From: an uncultured Polaribacter sp.
GTDB taxonomy: Bacteria > Bacteroidota > Bacteroidia > Flavobacteriales > Flavobacteriaceae
Direction of reading: 5' to 3'
NCBI RefSeq assembly: GCF_947497695.1
Contig: NZ_CANMHM010000007.1
Coordinates: 62,001-126,000 of the forward strand
DNA length: 64,000 nt
The notes below the pieces were generated by a model. It worked only from the letters and a program-made list of their open reading frames with translations, ran no database searches and was not told where the DNA came from. This document shows positions 44,501 through 52,833 of this stretch, in pieces (positions within the stretch are counted from its first letter, which is position 1; the number at the start of each line of letters is the position of its first letter). The position numbers and the translations under genes are program-made.

Positions 44501-47088
44501 TTTCTGCTGATAAAGAAAAGTACAATGTTGGGGAAACTGCTAAAATTACATTTCCTTCAGGATCTAAAGGTAGAGCTTTAATTAGCATAGAAAATGGTAC
44601 AAAAGTATTAGAAACTAAATGGGTAGAAACCAATAAAGGAACTACTTCTGTAGATATTCCTATCAATAAAAACATGACGCCTAATGTGTTTGTAAATATT
44701 TCTTTATTGCAACCACATCAAGTATCAGAAAACGATTTACCAATTCGTTTGTATGGAGTTATTCCTATTTTGGTAGAAGACAAAAACACCCTATTAGAAC
44801 CAAAAATTTTGATGTTAGATGAATTGCAGCCTGAAAAAGAATTTACAGTAAAAGTTTCTGAAAAGAACAATAAAGAAATGACCTATACTTTGGCAGTTGT
44901 AGAAGAAGGTTTGTTAGATTTAACCCGTTTTAAAACTCCAAATGCATATACTACTTTTTATGCAAGAGAAGCATTAGGCGTAAAAACATGGGACATTTTT
45001 GATGATGTAATTGGTGCATATTCAGGCAGTGTAGATCAGGTTTTTGCAATTGGTGGAGATGGAAATTTATCAAAAGGAAAAAACAAAAAAGCCAATAGAT
45101 TTAAACCTGTTGTAAAATTTTTAGGGCCTTATTATTTAAAAAAAGGTAAAACAGCTACTCATAAAATTACGCTACCAAATTATATTGGTTCTGTTAGAAC
45201 TATGGTTATTGCAGGAGATATTACAACAGAAGCTTTTGGTAATGCAGAAAAAGCAGTACCTGTTAAAAAGCCTTTAATGGTTTTGGCAACATTGCCTAGA
45301 AAGTTATCGCCAAAAGAAAAAGTAACTTTACCAATTACCATTTTTGCAATGGATAAAAAGGTTAAAAATATAAATGTAGAGGTAAAAACATCTAACGGAA
45401 TTGCTGTTATTGGTAACAAAAATCAAACTCTTAATTTTGATAAACCAGATGAAAAAATGCTGTATTTTGAGTTGGATGTTTTAAAAGCAAATGGCATAAA
45501 TACTGTAGAAATTATTGCAACAGGAGCAGGAGAAAAAGCGACTTATAAAGTGGAGTTAGATGTTGTAAATCCTAACCCAACTACATCTAAGATTATTGAT
45601 AAAAATGTTGAAGCCAAACAAACAGAAATCATCAATTTTAATACGTTTGGTGTAGCAGGTTCTAATACTGCTGTTTTAGAACTTTCTACCATGCCACCAA
45701 TTAATTTTTCTGGAAGATTGGCATATTTAATTCAATATCCTCATGGCTGTTTAGAGCAAACTACATCAAGTGTTTTTCCGCAGTTATTTTTAAATGATTT
45801 GTTTGAATTATCATCAGAAAAGAAACAAGAAGTTCAAAAAAACATAGAAAAAGGAATTACACGTTTGGGTAATTTTCAAAAAGCAGATGGAGGTTTAAGC
45901 TATTGGATGGGAGAAAATTATACAAGCGATTGGGGAACAAGTTATGCAGGTCATTTTATGTTAGAAGCAGAAAAAAAAGGATTTGTGTTGCCAATTACTT
46001 TTAAAAGTAATTTTATAGCATATCAAAAAAATGCAGCTAGAAATTGGCAACCTAGTTACAATAGATATTCTAGAGATTTATCTCAAGCTTACAGATTATA
46101 TACGTTAGCTTTAGCTGGTAGTCCAGATTTATCTGCTATGAATAGATTAAGAGAATTTAAAGAAATTTCTAACGAAGCAAAATGGCGATTAGCAGCAACT
46201 TATGCATTGGTTGGTCAAAAAGAAGCAAGTGTAGAAATTAAGCAAAAAGCAAACTTAAACTTTGCAGGACAAAATTATTACAATTATGGTTCTGTTGCCA
46301 GAAATAGAGCTATGGCTTTAGAAACAATGCTTTTAATTGATGGTAAAGATGTAAAGGAAGTTGCAAAAAGTATTGCCAAAGATTTATCGGATGATAATTG
46401 GATGAGTACACAATCTACAGCTTACAGTTTATTATCAATAGCTAAAATGGTTATTAAAAATGGAGGAAAAGCGATTAATGTTCAATATGTAAATAATGGT
46501 AAAACAGAAACTATAAAAACTTATAGTTCTATGGTTCTAAGAACGATAGATGTTAAAAGTGGAGAGAGTTTTATCAATCTAAAAAATAATGAAAATAATA
46601 TTGTTTTTGCAAGAATCATCAATTCAGGGAAGTTGCCTTTAGGTGAAGAAATTACAGAAAATAGAGGTTTAAGTGTTTCTGTTGATTACAAAAATTTAAA
46701 AGGAAAATCAATAGATATTAATAGCTTACAGCAAGGTCAGGATTTTGTAGCTAAAATAGTGGTGAGTACACCAAAAAATGAATCTGTAAAAGACATTGCC
46801 TTGACACAGATTTTTCCTTCTGGTTGGGAAATTGTAAACACTCGTTTTACAGATTTTGGAACGACGATAAAAAGTAAAGCTCGTTATACAGATATTAGAG
46901 ATGATCGTGTAAACTTTTATTTTGATTTGAATAAAAGTAATAAAAATGTAGAAACAAAAACCTTTACAGTTCTATTAAATGCAGCGTATTTGGGTACTTA
47001 CTATTTACCAGGAATACAAGCAGAAGCAATGTATGATAATGATTATTTGGTAAGAACAAAAGGACGTTGGATTGAGGTTGTAAAATAA
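41530..47088 (+). CDS. Bacterial alpha-2-macroglobulin (lipoprotein)
   Basis: A 1852-residue periplasmic protease trap. The lipoprotein signal ends at MLFSCKK (Cys near 19). MG domains follow, including the RGVWRPGDAMHITF block of MG2/MG3, and the thioester is CLEQ at 1407-1410 in YPHGCLEQTTS. Such proteins bind attacking proteases covalently through the thioester. An acidic linker (EDDYYQEENESLSEVEDEDERE, split here as EDDYYQEENE and LSEVEDEDERE) precedes the MG3-like region. The neighbour is PBP1C, the usual partner, which suggests defence and wall repair together. Confidence 0.94.
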   Translation: MKTKQLLSILVIFLMLFSCKKGAVETDNIYKFKEYISYTTSGVVSVAEKITVNLAKEVVSWDVNQEISSNILSIKPYVNGKIKAINKHAFIFIPDENLDSNTEYTVTVKLDEVYKDISKDFKNYTFQFKTIAPNFKIDIKTIQSYSKEYQYLEGVLESADVISLENAKKIIQASQKGIKKNIVWQEFINKGTFFEFKIDSVQRFNEDSKLKFSWNGTAINSKRKGENEIIISGKNNFKVLAIKVVNKNEQYISINFSDALKKQQNFDGLVALKNVKTPRFVVNGNELKVFSGSRFQGDVLVSVYQGVKSSDGIRLKKAFKETIIFEQKKPQIRAISNGTILPNSKELKFNFEAINVKEVDVRIIKIFEDNVLQFLQDNDLNSNNESAIKRVGRRVAKETITLIKADENHSQKWKAYSIDISKMVSVDPESIYRIELSFNKNQTLYNCNQVTSSTENNTAYEDDYYQEENESLSEVEDEDEREELYWDNKLYNYKNYSYNWQERKNPCNDAYYAEDKIIAQNLVASNLGIIVKKGANNDYFFAVTNLLDTQPEAGATIKLFNFQQQEILTTKTDSEGFANIESPKNAAFATVSKGVNKGYVKLLDGNSLSLSKFDVSGTKTQKGLKGFIYGERGVWRPGDAMHITFILNDADNQLPKNHPVKLEVTDSSGKLVYKQVTSDNLNNFYTFTVTTSPEAKTGNYSAKISVGGAKFYKTLKVETVKPNRLKIKVDFDDEILTNNIPINGTLDVKWLHGTPAKNLKAEIKAKVSVANSGFKNYKDYIFADPSRDYASEEITVFDGKLDENGLAKVNNKLTVGKNAPGMLNVQFLVRAFENGGDFSIDAFTKKYAPFNSFVGLKSPKGNRYGSFFTDENQNFSIVSVDEKGNPVANRKLDVEVYQIKWRWWWSSSSDNLSRYTSSIYNARYKNIRVTTDTKGIGSFKLKIPEKDRGRFLIRVVDKKSGHATGRTTYFYKNWWQNSSSGDKEAAKMLVFSADKEKYNVGETAKITFPSGSKGRALISIENGTKVLETKWVETNKGTTSVDIPINKNMTPNVFVNISLLQPHQVSENDLPIRLYGVIPILVEDKNTLLEPKILMLDELQPEKEFTVKVSEKNNKEMTYTLAVVEEGLLDLTRFKTPNAYTTFYAREALGVKTWDIFDDVIGAYSGSVDQVFAIGGDGNLSKGKNKKANRFKPVVKFLGPYYLKKGKTATHKITLPNYIGSVRTMVIAGDITTEAFGNAEKAVPVKKPLMVLATLPRKLSPKEKVTLPITIFAMDKKVKNINVEVKTSNGIAVIGNKNQTLNFDKPDEKMLYFELDVLKANGINTVEIIATGAGEKATYKVELDVVNPNPTTSKIIDKNVEAKQTEIINFNTFGVAGSNTAVLELSTMPPINFSGRLAYLIQYPHGCLEQTTSSVFPQLFLNDLFELSSEKKQEVQKNIEKGITRLGNFQKADGGLSYWMGENYTSDWGTSYAGHFMLEAEKKGFVLPITFKSNFIAYQKNAARNWQPSYNRYSRDLSQAYRLYTLALAGSPDLSAMNRLREFKEISNEAKWRLAATYALVGQKEASVEIKQKANLNFAGQNYYNYGSVARNRAMALETMLLIDGKDVKEVAKSIAKDLSDDNWMSTQSTAYSLLSIAKMVIKNGGKAINVQYVNNGKTETIKTYSSMVLRTIDVKSGESFINLKNNENNIVFARIINSGKLPLGEEITENRGLSVSVDYKNLKGKSIDINSLQQGQDFVAKIVVSTPKNESVKDIALTQIFPSGWEIVNTRFTDFGTTIKSKARYTDIRDDRVNFYFDLNKSNKNVETKTFTVLLNAAYLGTYYLPGIQAEAMYDNDYLVRTKGRWIEVVK

Positions 47089-47097
47089 TTATTTTCT

Positions 47098-47288
47098 TAT
47101 CCAAGGGACTTTAGTCTCTTGATTTTAAAATTAAAATAATAAAAAAAATCAATTCTTTGTCTTTAAAACTAGAAGTGGTTTAAGCATCGGACTGAACTCT
47201 AATAGTTAGTTTAAAAATTAAGATTGAAAACAAGAAGTAGAATAAAAAGTATCCTAAAAAATAACAACGGACTAAAGTCCCTTGGATA
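47098..47288. repeat. 191-bp segment bounded by 19-bp perfect inverted repeats
   Basis: TATCCAAGGGACTTTAGTC (47098-47116) and GACTAAAGTCCCTTGGATA (47270-47288) are exact reverse complements. The left arm starts 10 bases after the alpha-2-macroglobulin stop; the right arm lies inside the pbpC reading frame and encodes part of GLKSLGY. No transposase. Resembles a small non-autonomous element or repeat pair (CGGACTAAAGTCC motif). Confidence 0.75.
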
Positions 47289-49620
47289 TTTGAAACGAAA
47301 TAAAAAGAAAGCAATTTTTGTTTTTGTGTTGCTTGTTTTCTATGCGTTTTGTCTACCAAATAAGTTATTTACAAAACCAACATCAACTGTAATTACTAGT
47401 AAAAATAATGAATTATTAGGTGCTTTAATTGCAACTGATGGTCAATGGCGTTTTCCTTATAGCAATACTGTTCCAGAAAAGTTTAAAAGCTGTTTAATTC
47501 AGTTTGAAGATGCATATTTTTATAAACATTTTGGTTTTAATCCTGTTTCTATTTTTAAGGCATTGAAACAAAATTTACAAGCAGGAAATGTAAAAAGAGG
47601 AGGAAGCACCATAACACAACAAGTAATTAGGTTGAGTAGAAATAGCCAGAAAAGAACCTATTTAGAAAAATTTATAGAATTGGTTTTAGCAACACGATTA
47701 GAACTAAGAGCACCTAAAGAAAAAATTTTAACATATTGGAGTTCTAATGCTCCTTTTGGAGGAAATGTTGTGGGTTTAGAAGCTGCGTCTTGGAGGTATT
47801 TTAACAGAAAATCAGAGGATTTATCTTGGGCAGAATCAGCAACTTTAGCAGTTTTACCCAATGCACCAAACTTAATTTATCCCGGCAAAAATCAGCAAAA
47901 ATTATTGGTAAAAAGGAATCGGTTATTAAAAAAGTTACTTTCAAATAAAGTAATAGATTCTTTAACTTTTAATTTAGCTGTTTTAGAGGAGTTGCCTCAA
48001 AAACCTTATTCTTTACCTCAAATTGCACCCCATTTATTACAGAAAATTAATAATTTAAATGCTGGTGAATTTATAAAAACTAGTATAAATAAAAAATTGC
48101 AAAAACAGGTAAATAAAGTTGTAGATAATCACTATAATGTATTGAAATACAATGAAATATATAATATTTCTGTTTTGGTTTTAGATGTAAAAAATAGGAA
48201 GGTTTTAACTTATGTTGGCAACTCTAAAACTACTAGAAAAAATCAGAAAGATGTAGATGTAATAGATAAGCCAAGAAGTACAGGTAGTATTTTAAAACCA
48301 TTTTTATATGCTGCTATGTTAGATAGTGGAGATTTGTTACCAAATACTTTGGTTGCAGATGTGCCAACTAACTTTGGGAGTTATCAGCCAGAAAATTTTG
48401 ATAAAAAATATGCAGGAGCTGTATCAGCAAAAATAGCTTTATCAAAATCTTTAAATGTACCTACTGTAAGAATGTTACAGAATTTTGGTATAGAAAAATT
48501 TTACAATTATTTACAAAAATTACAACTGAAAGATATTAATAAAAGTGCCCATTATTATGGCTTAACCATTGCTTTGGGTGGTGCAGAAAGTAACTTATGG
48601 GATTTGTGTAAGAGTTATGCATCTTTAGCATCCACAGTAAATCATTATACCCAAAATTCTAGTAGATATTTTACAAATGAATTTTGTGAGCCTACTTTTT
48701 ATGCGGATAAAAAAATCGACTTCGGGAAAAAAACAGCTGAAAAAGTCATTTTTGATGCTGCCTCTATTTACTTGACTTTTGAGAGTTTAAAAGAGGTTAA
48801 CAGACCCAATGCAAATCAAAATTGGGAGTTTTTTGATGCTGCTAAACAAATTGCATGGAAAACAGGCACAAGTTTTGGATTTAGAGATGCTTGGGCAATT
48901 GGCACAACCAAAGATTATGTAGTGGGTGTTTGGGTTGGAAATGCAGATGGAGAAGGAAGACCTGGTTTGGTGGGTGTGCAAACTGCTGCTCCAATTTTAT
49001 TTGATGTTTTTGATAAATTACCAAACTCAGATTGGTTTGAAAAACCGTTTGATGAAATGACTGAGATAGAAATTTGTAGCAAAAGTGGGTATAGAGCAAC
49101 TACTATTTGTGAAGAAAAGAAGTTAGAGTTTGTACAAAATGCAGGTTTAAAAACAGCACCTTGTCCTTATCATGTTTTGGTAAATCTAGATACATCAGAA
49201 AAATACCAAGTCAATACTTCTTGTGAGTCTTTTGATAACATCAAACAAAAACCTTGGTTTGTATTGCCTCCTTTAATGGAATATTATTACAAAGATCAAA
49301 ATCCGTTTTATAAACCATTGCCAAAATTTAGAGTTGATTGTTTAGGTAAAGTTCAAAATGCGATGAAATTTATCTATTCAACAAAAAAAAGTACTATTTA
49401 TTTACCAAAAGATTTTGATGGAAAAAAGAATGAACTTATTTTAAAAGTAGCCCATTCTAATAAAGATGCAATTTTGTTTTGGTATGTAGACAATACCTTT
49501 ATTAAAACTACAAAAGAAATACATAGTATTGCAATAAAACCAAGTTTAGGTAGGCATATTATTTCTGTAACTGACAATTTTGGAAACGAAGTTTTTAAGG
49601 AAATAGAGGTAAAAATTTAA
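47224..49620 (+). CDS. pbpC: Penicillin-binding protein 1C
   Basis: A bifunctional class A PBP. One membrane helix (residues 29-45) is followed by the transglycosylase domain with Glu95 in FEDAYFYKHFG and GGSTITQQVIRL, then the transpeptidase domain with Ser355-x-x-Lys358 in STGSILKPF and KTGTSFGFRDAWAIG, and the C-terminal BiPBP_C domain. The start is uncertain: TTG 47224 gives 22 extra residues that include the right arm of the inverted repeat, while the TTG at 47290 starts just after it at KRNKKKAIFVF. It follows the alpha-2-macroglobulin gene. Confidence 0.93.
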   Translation: MKTRSRIKSILKNNNGLKSLGYLKRNKKKAIFVFVLLVFYAFCLPNKLFTKPTSTVITSKNNELLGALIATDGQWRFPYSNTVPEKFKSCLIQFEDAYFYKHFGFNPVSIFKALKQNLQAGNVKRGGSTITQQVIRLSRNSQKRTYLEKFIELVLATRLELRAPKEKILTYWSSNAPFGGNVVGLEAASWRYFNRKSEDLSWAESATLAVLPNAPNLIYPGKNQQKLLVKRNRLLKKLLSNKVIDSLTFNLAVLEELPQKPYSLPQIAPHLLQKINNLNAGEFIKTSINKKLQKQVNKVVDNHYNVLKYNEIYNISVLVLDVKNRKVLTYVGNSKTTRKNQKDVDVIDKPRSTGSILKPFLYAAMLDSGDLLPNTLVADVPTNFGSYQPENFDKKYAGAVSAKIALSKSLNVPTVRMLQNFGIEKFYNYLQKLQLKDINKSAHYYGLTIALGGAESNLWDLCKSYASLASTVNHYTQNSSRYFTNEFCEPTFYADKKIDFGKKTAEKVIFDAASIYLTFESLKEVNRPNANQNWEFFDAAKQIAWKTGTSFGFRDAWAIGTTKDYVVGVWVGNADGEGRPGLVGVQTAAPILFDVFDKLPNSDWFEKPFDEMTEIEICSKSGYRATTICEEKKLEFVQNAGLKTAPCPYHVLVNLDTSEKYQVNTSCESFDNIKQKPWFVLPPLMEYYYKDQNPFYKPLPKFRVDCLGKVQNAMKFIYSTKKSTIYLPKDFDGKKNELILKVAHSNKDAILFWYVDNTFIKTTKEIHSIAIKPSLGRHIISVTDNFGNEVFKEIEVKI

Positions 49621-49746
49621 TGGCAAAACATTATAAATGACCATTCATCCCTTTTTTTTATACCATTCATCGAAAAAAACCACAAAAAAGTGTGTTGAAC
49701 AACTATTTTTACGACGTAGATAAAGAACCCCTAAAATTTTAATCCT

Positions 49747-49953
49747 ATGTTTCACAGTATTTCAACATCGAAAGTAATTAAATATAAATATAGAATTACT
49801 TCCAATCTATTTAAGTCAGAATTAAAAGCTGTTAGTATATCAGAAATTCATGACTTTATGAAAAAGTTTAAAAGTCATATTACAGATTATTCTGTATTAG
49901 TTTTAGGTGTATCTGACCTTCAAAATCAATATTCAAATAGGCATGTTGCTTAA
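49747..49953 (+). CDS. Small hypothetical protein
   Basis: A 68-residue ORF starting at ATG (MFHSISTSKVIKYKYRI) with no signal peptide, membrane helix or recognised domain. The SELKAVSISEIHDFMKKFKSH stretch could form an amphipathic helix. It stands alone, 126 bases after pbpC, and a stem-loop lies just after its stop, which supports a separate transcript. I do not recognise the family; it could be a chance ORF. Confidence 0.4.
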   Translation: MFHSISTSKVIKYKYRITSNLFKSELKAVSISEIHDFMKKFKSHITDYSVLVLGVSDLQNQYSNRHVA

Positions 49954-49967
49954 ATGATGTGTAATTT

Positions 49968-50004
49968 AGCCTCTTTATTAAATCTAATATTTAGTAAAGT
50001 GGCT
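49968..50004 (+). terminator. Stem-loop after the small ORF
   Basis: AGCCTCTTTA (49968-49977) pairs with TAAAGTGGCT (49995-50004), one mismatch, loop of 17. The following sequence is A/T-rich but has no true T-run, so it is a weak terminator candidate. Confidence 0.35.
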
Positions 50005-50014
50005 TAAATTATTG

Positions 50015-50047
50015 TATACGATCACTAACCTTCTAATCGTATATTTG
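50015..50047 (+). promoter_or_regulatory. Palindrome overlapping a -7 box
   Basis: TATACGAT (50015-50022) and ATCGTATA (50036-50043) form a perfect 8-bp inverted repeat with a 13-base spacer, overlapping the -7 box TATATTTG (50040-50047). This resembles an operator on a promoter. The first gene downstream is the MBL-fold hydrolase, 211 bases away; nothing else is seen in 50048-50213. Confidence 0.4.
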
Positions 50048-50213
50048 TATTTTATTTAATAAAGAAGTTCTGAAAATGCTTTATTTATTGAAATGATACC
50101 TTTACAATAAATTTTAAAGTGAATCTTTAGAATTTTCTTAACAAAAAAGCTTCTTTTTTTCTTCATCTTTGTTGTAATCAAAATCTCGATGATTTTGAAA
50201 TTATTATAAATCG

Positions 50214-50229
50214 TAAAATAATTATTTTA
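50214..50229. promoter_or_regulatory. AT-only 16-bp palindrome upstream of the MBL-fold gene
   Basis: TAAAATAATTATTTTA is a perfect palindrome 30 bases before the ATG at 50259. In AT-rich DNA this may be chance, or a binding site. Confidence 0.2.
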
Positions 50230-50258
50230 TAATTAAATGAATGGTTTAATTTTATAGA

Positions 50259-51104
50259 ATGAAGATATATCCCATAGAAACAGGAAATTTTAAATTAGAT
50301 GGAGGAGCAATGTTTGGCGTTGTTCCTAAAACTATTTGGCAAAAAACAAATCCTGCAGATCAAAATAATATGATTGATATGAGCATGAGATCTATGCTTA
50401 TTGAAGATGGCAATCGTTTAATTTTGGTTGATACTGGTTTAGGAGCAAAACAATCCAACAAATTTTATAGTTATTATTATCTTTTTGGAGATTTCTCTTT
50501 AGATACTTCTTTAGCAAAATATGGTTTTCAGAGAGATGATATTACCGATGTTTTTTTAACACATTTGCATTTTGATCATTGTGGAGGTGCTATAGAGTGG
50601 AATGCAGATAAAACTTTTTTACAACCTGCTTTTAAAAACGCGAAATTTTGGTCTAATGATAAGCATTGGCAATGGGCAACTGAACCAAATCCAAGAGAAA
50701 AAGCATCATTTTTAAAGGAAAATATTGATCCTATTAAAGAAAGCGGACAGTTAAATTTTATACACAGTAATTATAAAGAACAAGTTGGTTTTGATGTGCT
50801 TTTTATGGATGGTCATACAGAAAAGCAGATGTTACCCATGTTAACTTATCAAGGAAAAACAATTGTTTTTATGGCAGATTTATTACCCACTGTTGGTCAT
50901 ATTCCTCTGCCTTATGTGATGGGTTATGATACAAGACCATTATTAACTATCAAAGAAAAAGCAGCCTTTTTAAACCAAGCTGCAGATAAAGAATACTATC
51001 TTTTTTTAGAACATGATGCACACAATGAACTTTGTACTGTGAAACATACAGAAAAAGGAGTTCGATTAAAAAATACACATCAATTTTTAGACATATTTAA
51101 TTAA
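50259..51104 (+). CDS. MBL-fold metallo-hydrolase
   Basis: A 281-residue metallo-beta-lactamase-fold enzyme without signal peptide. The di-zinc motif THLHFDHCGG has His102, His104, Asp106 and His107; a further His is in FMDGHTEKQM and another in LFLEHDAHNEL. The pattern is that of lactonase-like and hydrolase MBL proteins; the DLLPTVGHIPLPYVMGYD block is common in Bacteroidota members. Substrate unknown. It precedes the S8 peptidase by 13 bases, in one operon. Confidence 0.88.
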   Translation: MKIYPIETGNFKLDGGAMFGVVPKTIWQKTNPADQNNMIDMSMRSMLIEDGNRLILVDTGLGAKQSNKFYSYYYLFGDFSLDTSLAKYGFQRDDITDVFLTHLHFDHCGGAIEWNADKTFLQPAFKNAKFWSNDKHWQWATEPNPREKASFLKENIDPIKESGQLNFIHSNYKEQVGFDVLFMDGHTEKQMLPMLTYQGKTIVFMADLLPTVGHIPLPYVMGYDTRPLLTIKEKAAFLNQAADKEYYLFLEHDAHNELCTVKHTEKGVRLKNTHQFLDIFN

Positions 51105-51117
51105 GAAATCATAAAGA

Positions 51118-52755
51118 ATGAAAATTTTAAAACCAATTTTATACACCGCTTTTACAAGTCTTATTTTAACAAGTTGTAAGTCAGTTTCTAAACTACCAGT
51201 TCCTCAAGGTTCAGAAAATGTAATTAATGTAACTGCTAAAAAAGGCGTTTTGTCTGAAGCAGAAATGAACAAATGGAGTCATGCTGATTTAGAAACAGAT
51301 TCAATTCCAGGAATGAGTATTGAAAAAGCATATCAGTTTATAGCAGACAAAAAAGGAGTAGAAATAATTGTAGGTGTAGTAGATTCTGGTACAGATTTAA
51401 CACATGAAGATTTAAAAGAAGTTGCATGGGTTAATGAAAAGGAAATTGTTAATAATGGAATTGATGATGATAAAAACGGATATGTTGATGATATCAATGG
51501 TTGGAACTTTTTAGGAAGTACATATAAAGAACATTTAGAATATCAAAGAATCATCATAGATCCATCGATTACAAATGAAGAAGAAGCAAAAGAAGCAAAG
51601 GCTTTTTATGATGAAAAAGTTGCGGGTGCAAAACAAAGCAAGTTAAGATTTGAACAAATGTTACAGGGAGTAACCAATGCAGATGCTGTTATTTCTAAGT
51701 ACCTAAATAAAAAAGATTATACAAAAGAAGAAGCTTTAGCAATTGAAACAGAAGATGCTGATTTACAACAAGGTATTGCTATTGCAGAGCAAATGTATAG
51801 CTTTGGTTTGCCTTCTTTAAGTGATGCAATAAAAGAATTGACAAAATTGGTTACAGATGCAGCTAATTTGTTGAATGGAGATGCCTTAAAACAAGATTAT
51901 AGAAGTGTTGTTGGAGATGACCCTAATACCATGGAAATGAAATTTTACGGAGATAATAAAAGTGGGCATTCCATAAAAGATGAAGCTCATGGAACCCATG
52001 TTTCTGGTATTATTGCAGCTGTTAGAAACAATCAAATAGGCATGAATGGCGTTGCAAATAACGTAAAAATTATGGCTGTAAGAGCTGTGCCTGATGGAGA
52101 TGAATATGACAAAGATATTGCCTTAGGAATTCGTTATGCTGTAGATAATGGTGCAAAAGTAATTAATACTAGTTTTGGTAAAGGTTATTCACCTAAAAAA
52201 GAATGGGTATATGATGCTATAAAATATGCAGCTGATAAAGATGTTTTAATTGTAAATGCTGCTGGTAACTCTAGTGACAATATAGATGTTGAAAAAACAT
52301 ATCCAAATGATTCGCCAGATTTAATAACAGAAATTTCTGATAATTTTATTACTATTGGAGCAATGAGTTTAAACTACAATAAAGAATTATTGGCATCTTT
52401 TTCTAATTATGGTAAAATAAATGTCGATGTTTTTGCTCCTGGAGTAGATATATATTCTACCACACCAGAAAATGAATATAAAAAATTTAGTGGTACCTCT
52501 ATGGCTGCACCTTCTACAGCTGGTGTTGCTGCTTTGGTTCGTTCTTATTATCCTAAATTATCTGCAAGTCAAGTAAAACATATTTTAATGAACTCTGGTG
52601 TTAAAATAAATTTTGATGTTATTAAGCCAGGTTCAAAATCTAGAGAAAACCCTGAGGGAGAATTGGTTCCTTTCGCAGATTTATCTGTTTCTGGTAGAGT
52701 TGTAAATGCTTACAATGCTCTTAAAATGGCAGACAAAATTGTAAATAGAAAATAA
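51118..52755 (+). CDS. S8-family (subtilisin-like) peptidase, lipoprotein
   Basis: A 545-residue envelope serine protease. Lipoprotein signal ends at LILTSCKS (Cys20). Catalytic residues: Asp89 in VVDSGTDLTHEDL, His291 in HGTHVSGI and Ser461 in SGTSMAAPSTAG. A 150-residue helical insertion separates Asp and His, usual for Bacteroidota S8 enzymes, with YVDDINGWNFLG after the Asp. Likely anchored in an outer or inner membrane facing the periplasm or surface. Followed by a strong terminator. Confidence 0.93.
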   Translation: MKILKPILYTAFTSLILTSCKSVSKLPVPQGSENVINVTAKKGVLSEAEMNKWSHADLETDSIPGMSIEKAYQFIADKKGVEIIVGVVDSGTDLTHEDLKEVAWVNEKEIVNNGIDDDKNGYVDDINGWNFLGSTYKEHLEYQRIIIDPSITNEEEAKEAKAFYDEKVAGAKQSKLRFEQMLQGVTNADAVISKYLNKKDYTKEEALAIETEDADLQQGIAIAEQMYSFGLPSLSDAIKELTKLVTDAANLLNGDALKQDYRSVVGDDPNTMEMKFYGDNKSGHSIKDEAHGTHVSGIIAAVRNNQIGMNGVANNVKIMAVRAVPDGDEYDKDIALGIRYAVDNGAKVINTSFGKGYSPKKEWVYDAIKYAADKDVLIVNAAGNSSDNIDVEKTYPNDSPDLITEISDNFITIGAMSLNYNKELLASFSNYGKINVDVFAPGVDIYSTTPENEYKKFSGTSMAAPSTAGVAALVRSYYPKLSASQVKHILMNSGVKINFDVIKPGSKSRENPEGELVPFADLSVSGRVVNAYNALKMADKIVNRK

Positions 52756-52773
52756 TATTTTTATATTTTTTGA

Positions 52774-52810
52774 TAAAAACAGCATTTTTAAAATGCTGTT
52801 TTTTATTTTT
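52774..52810 (+). terminator. Terminator after the S8 peptidase
   Basis: AAAACAGCATTTT and AAAATGCTGTTTT form a hairpin followed by a T-rich tract, 20 bases after the stop. Confidence 0.9.
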
Positions 52811-52833
52811 ATACCAAACTTGATTATTACAGT

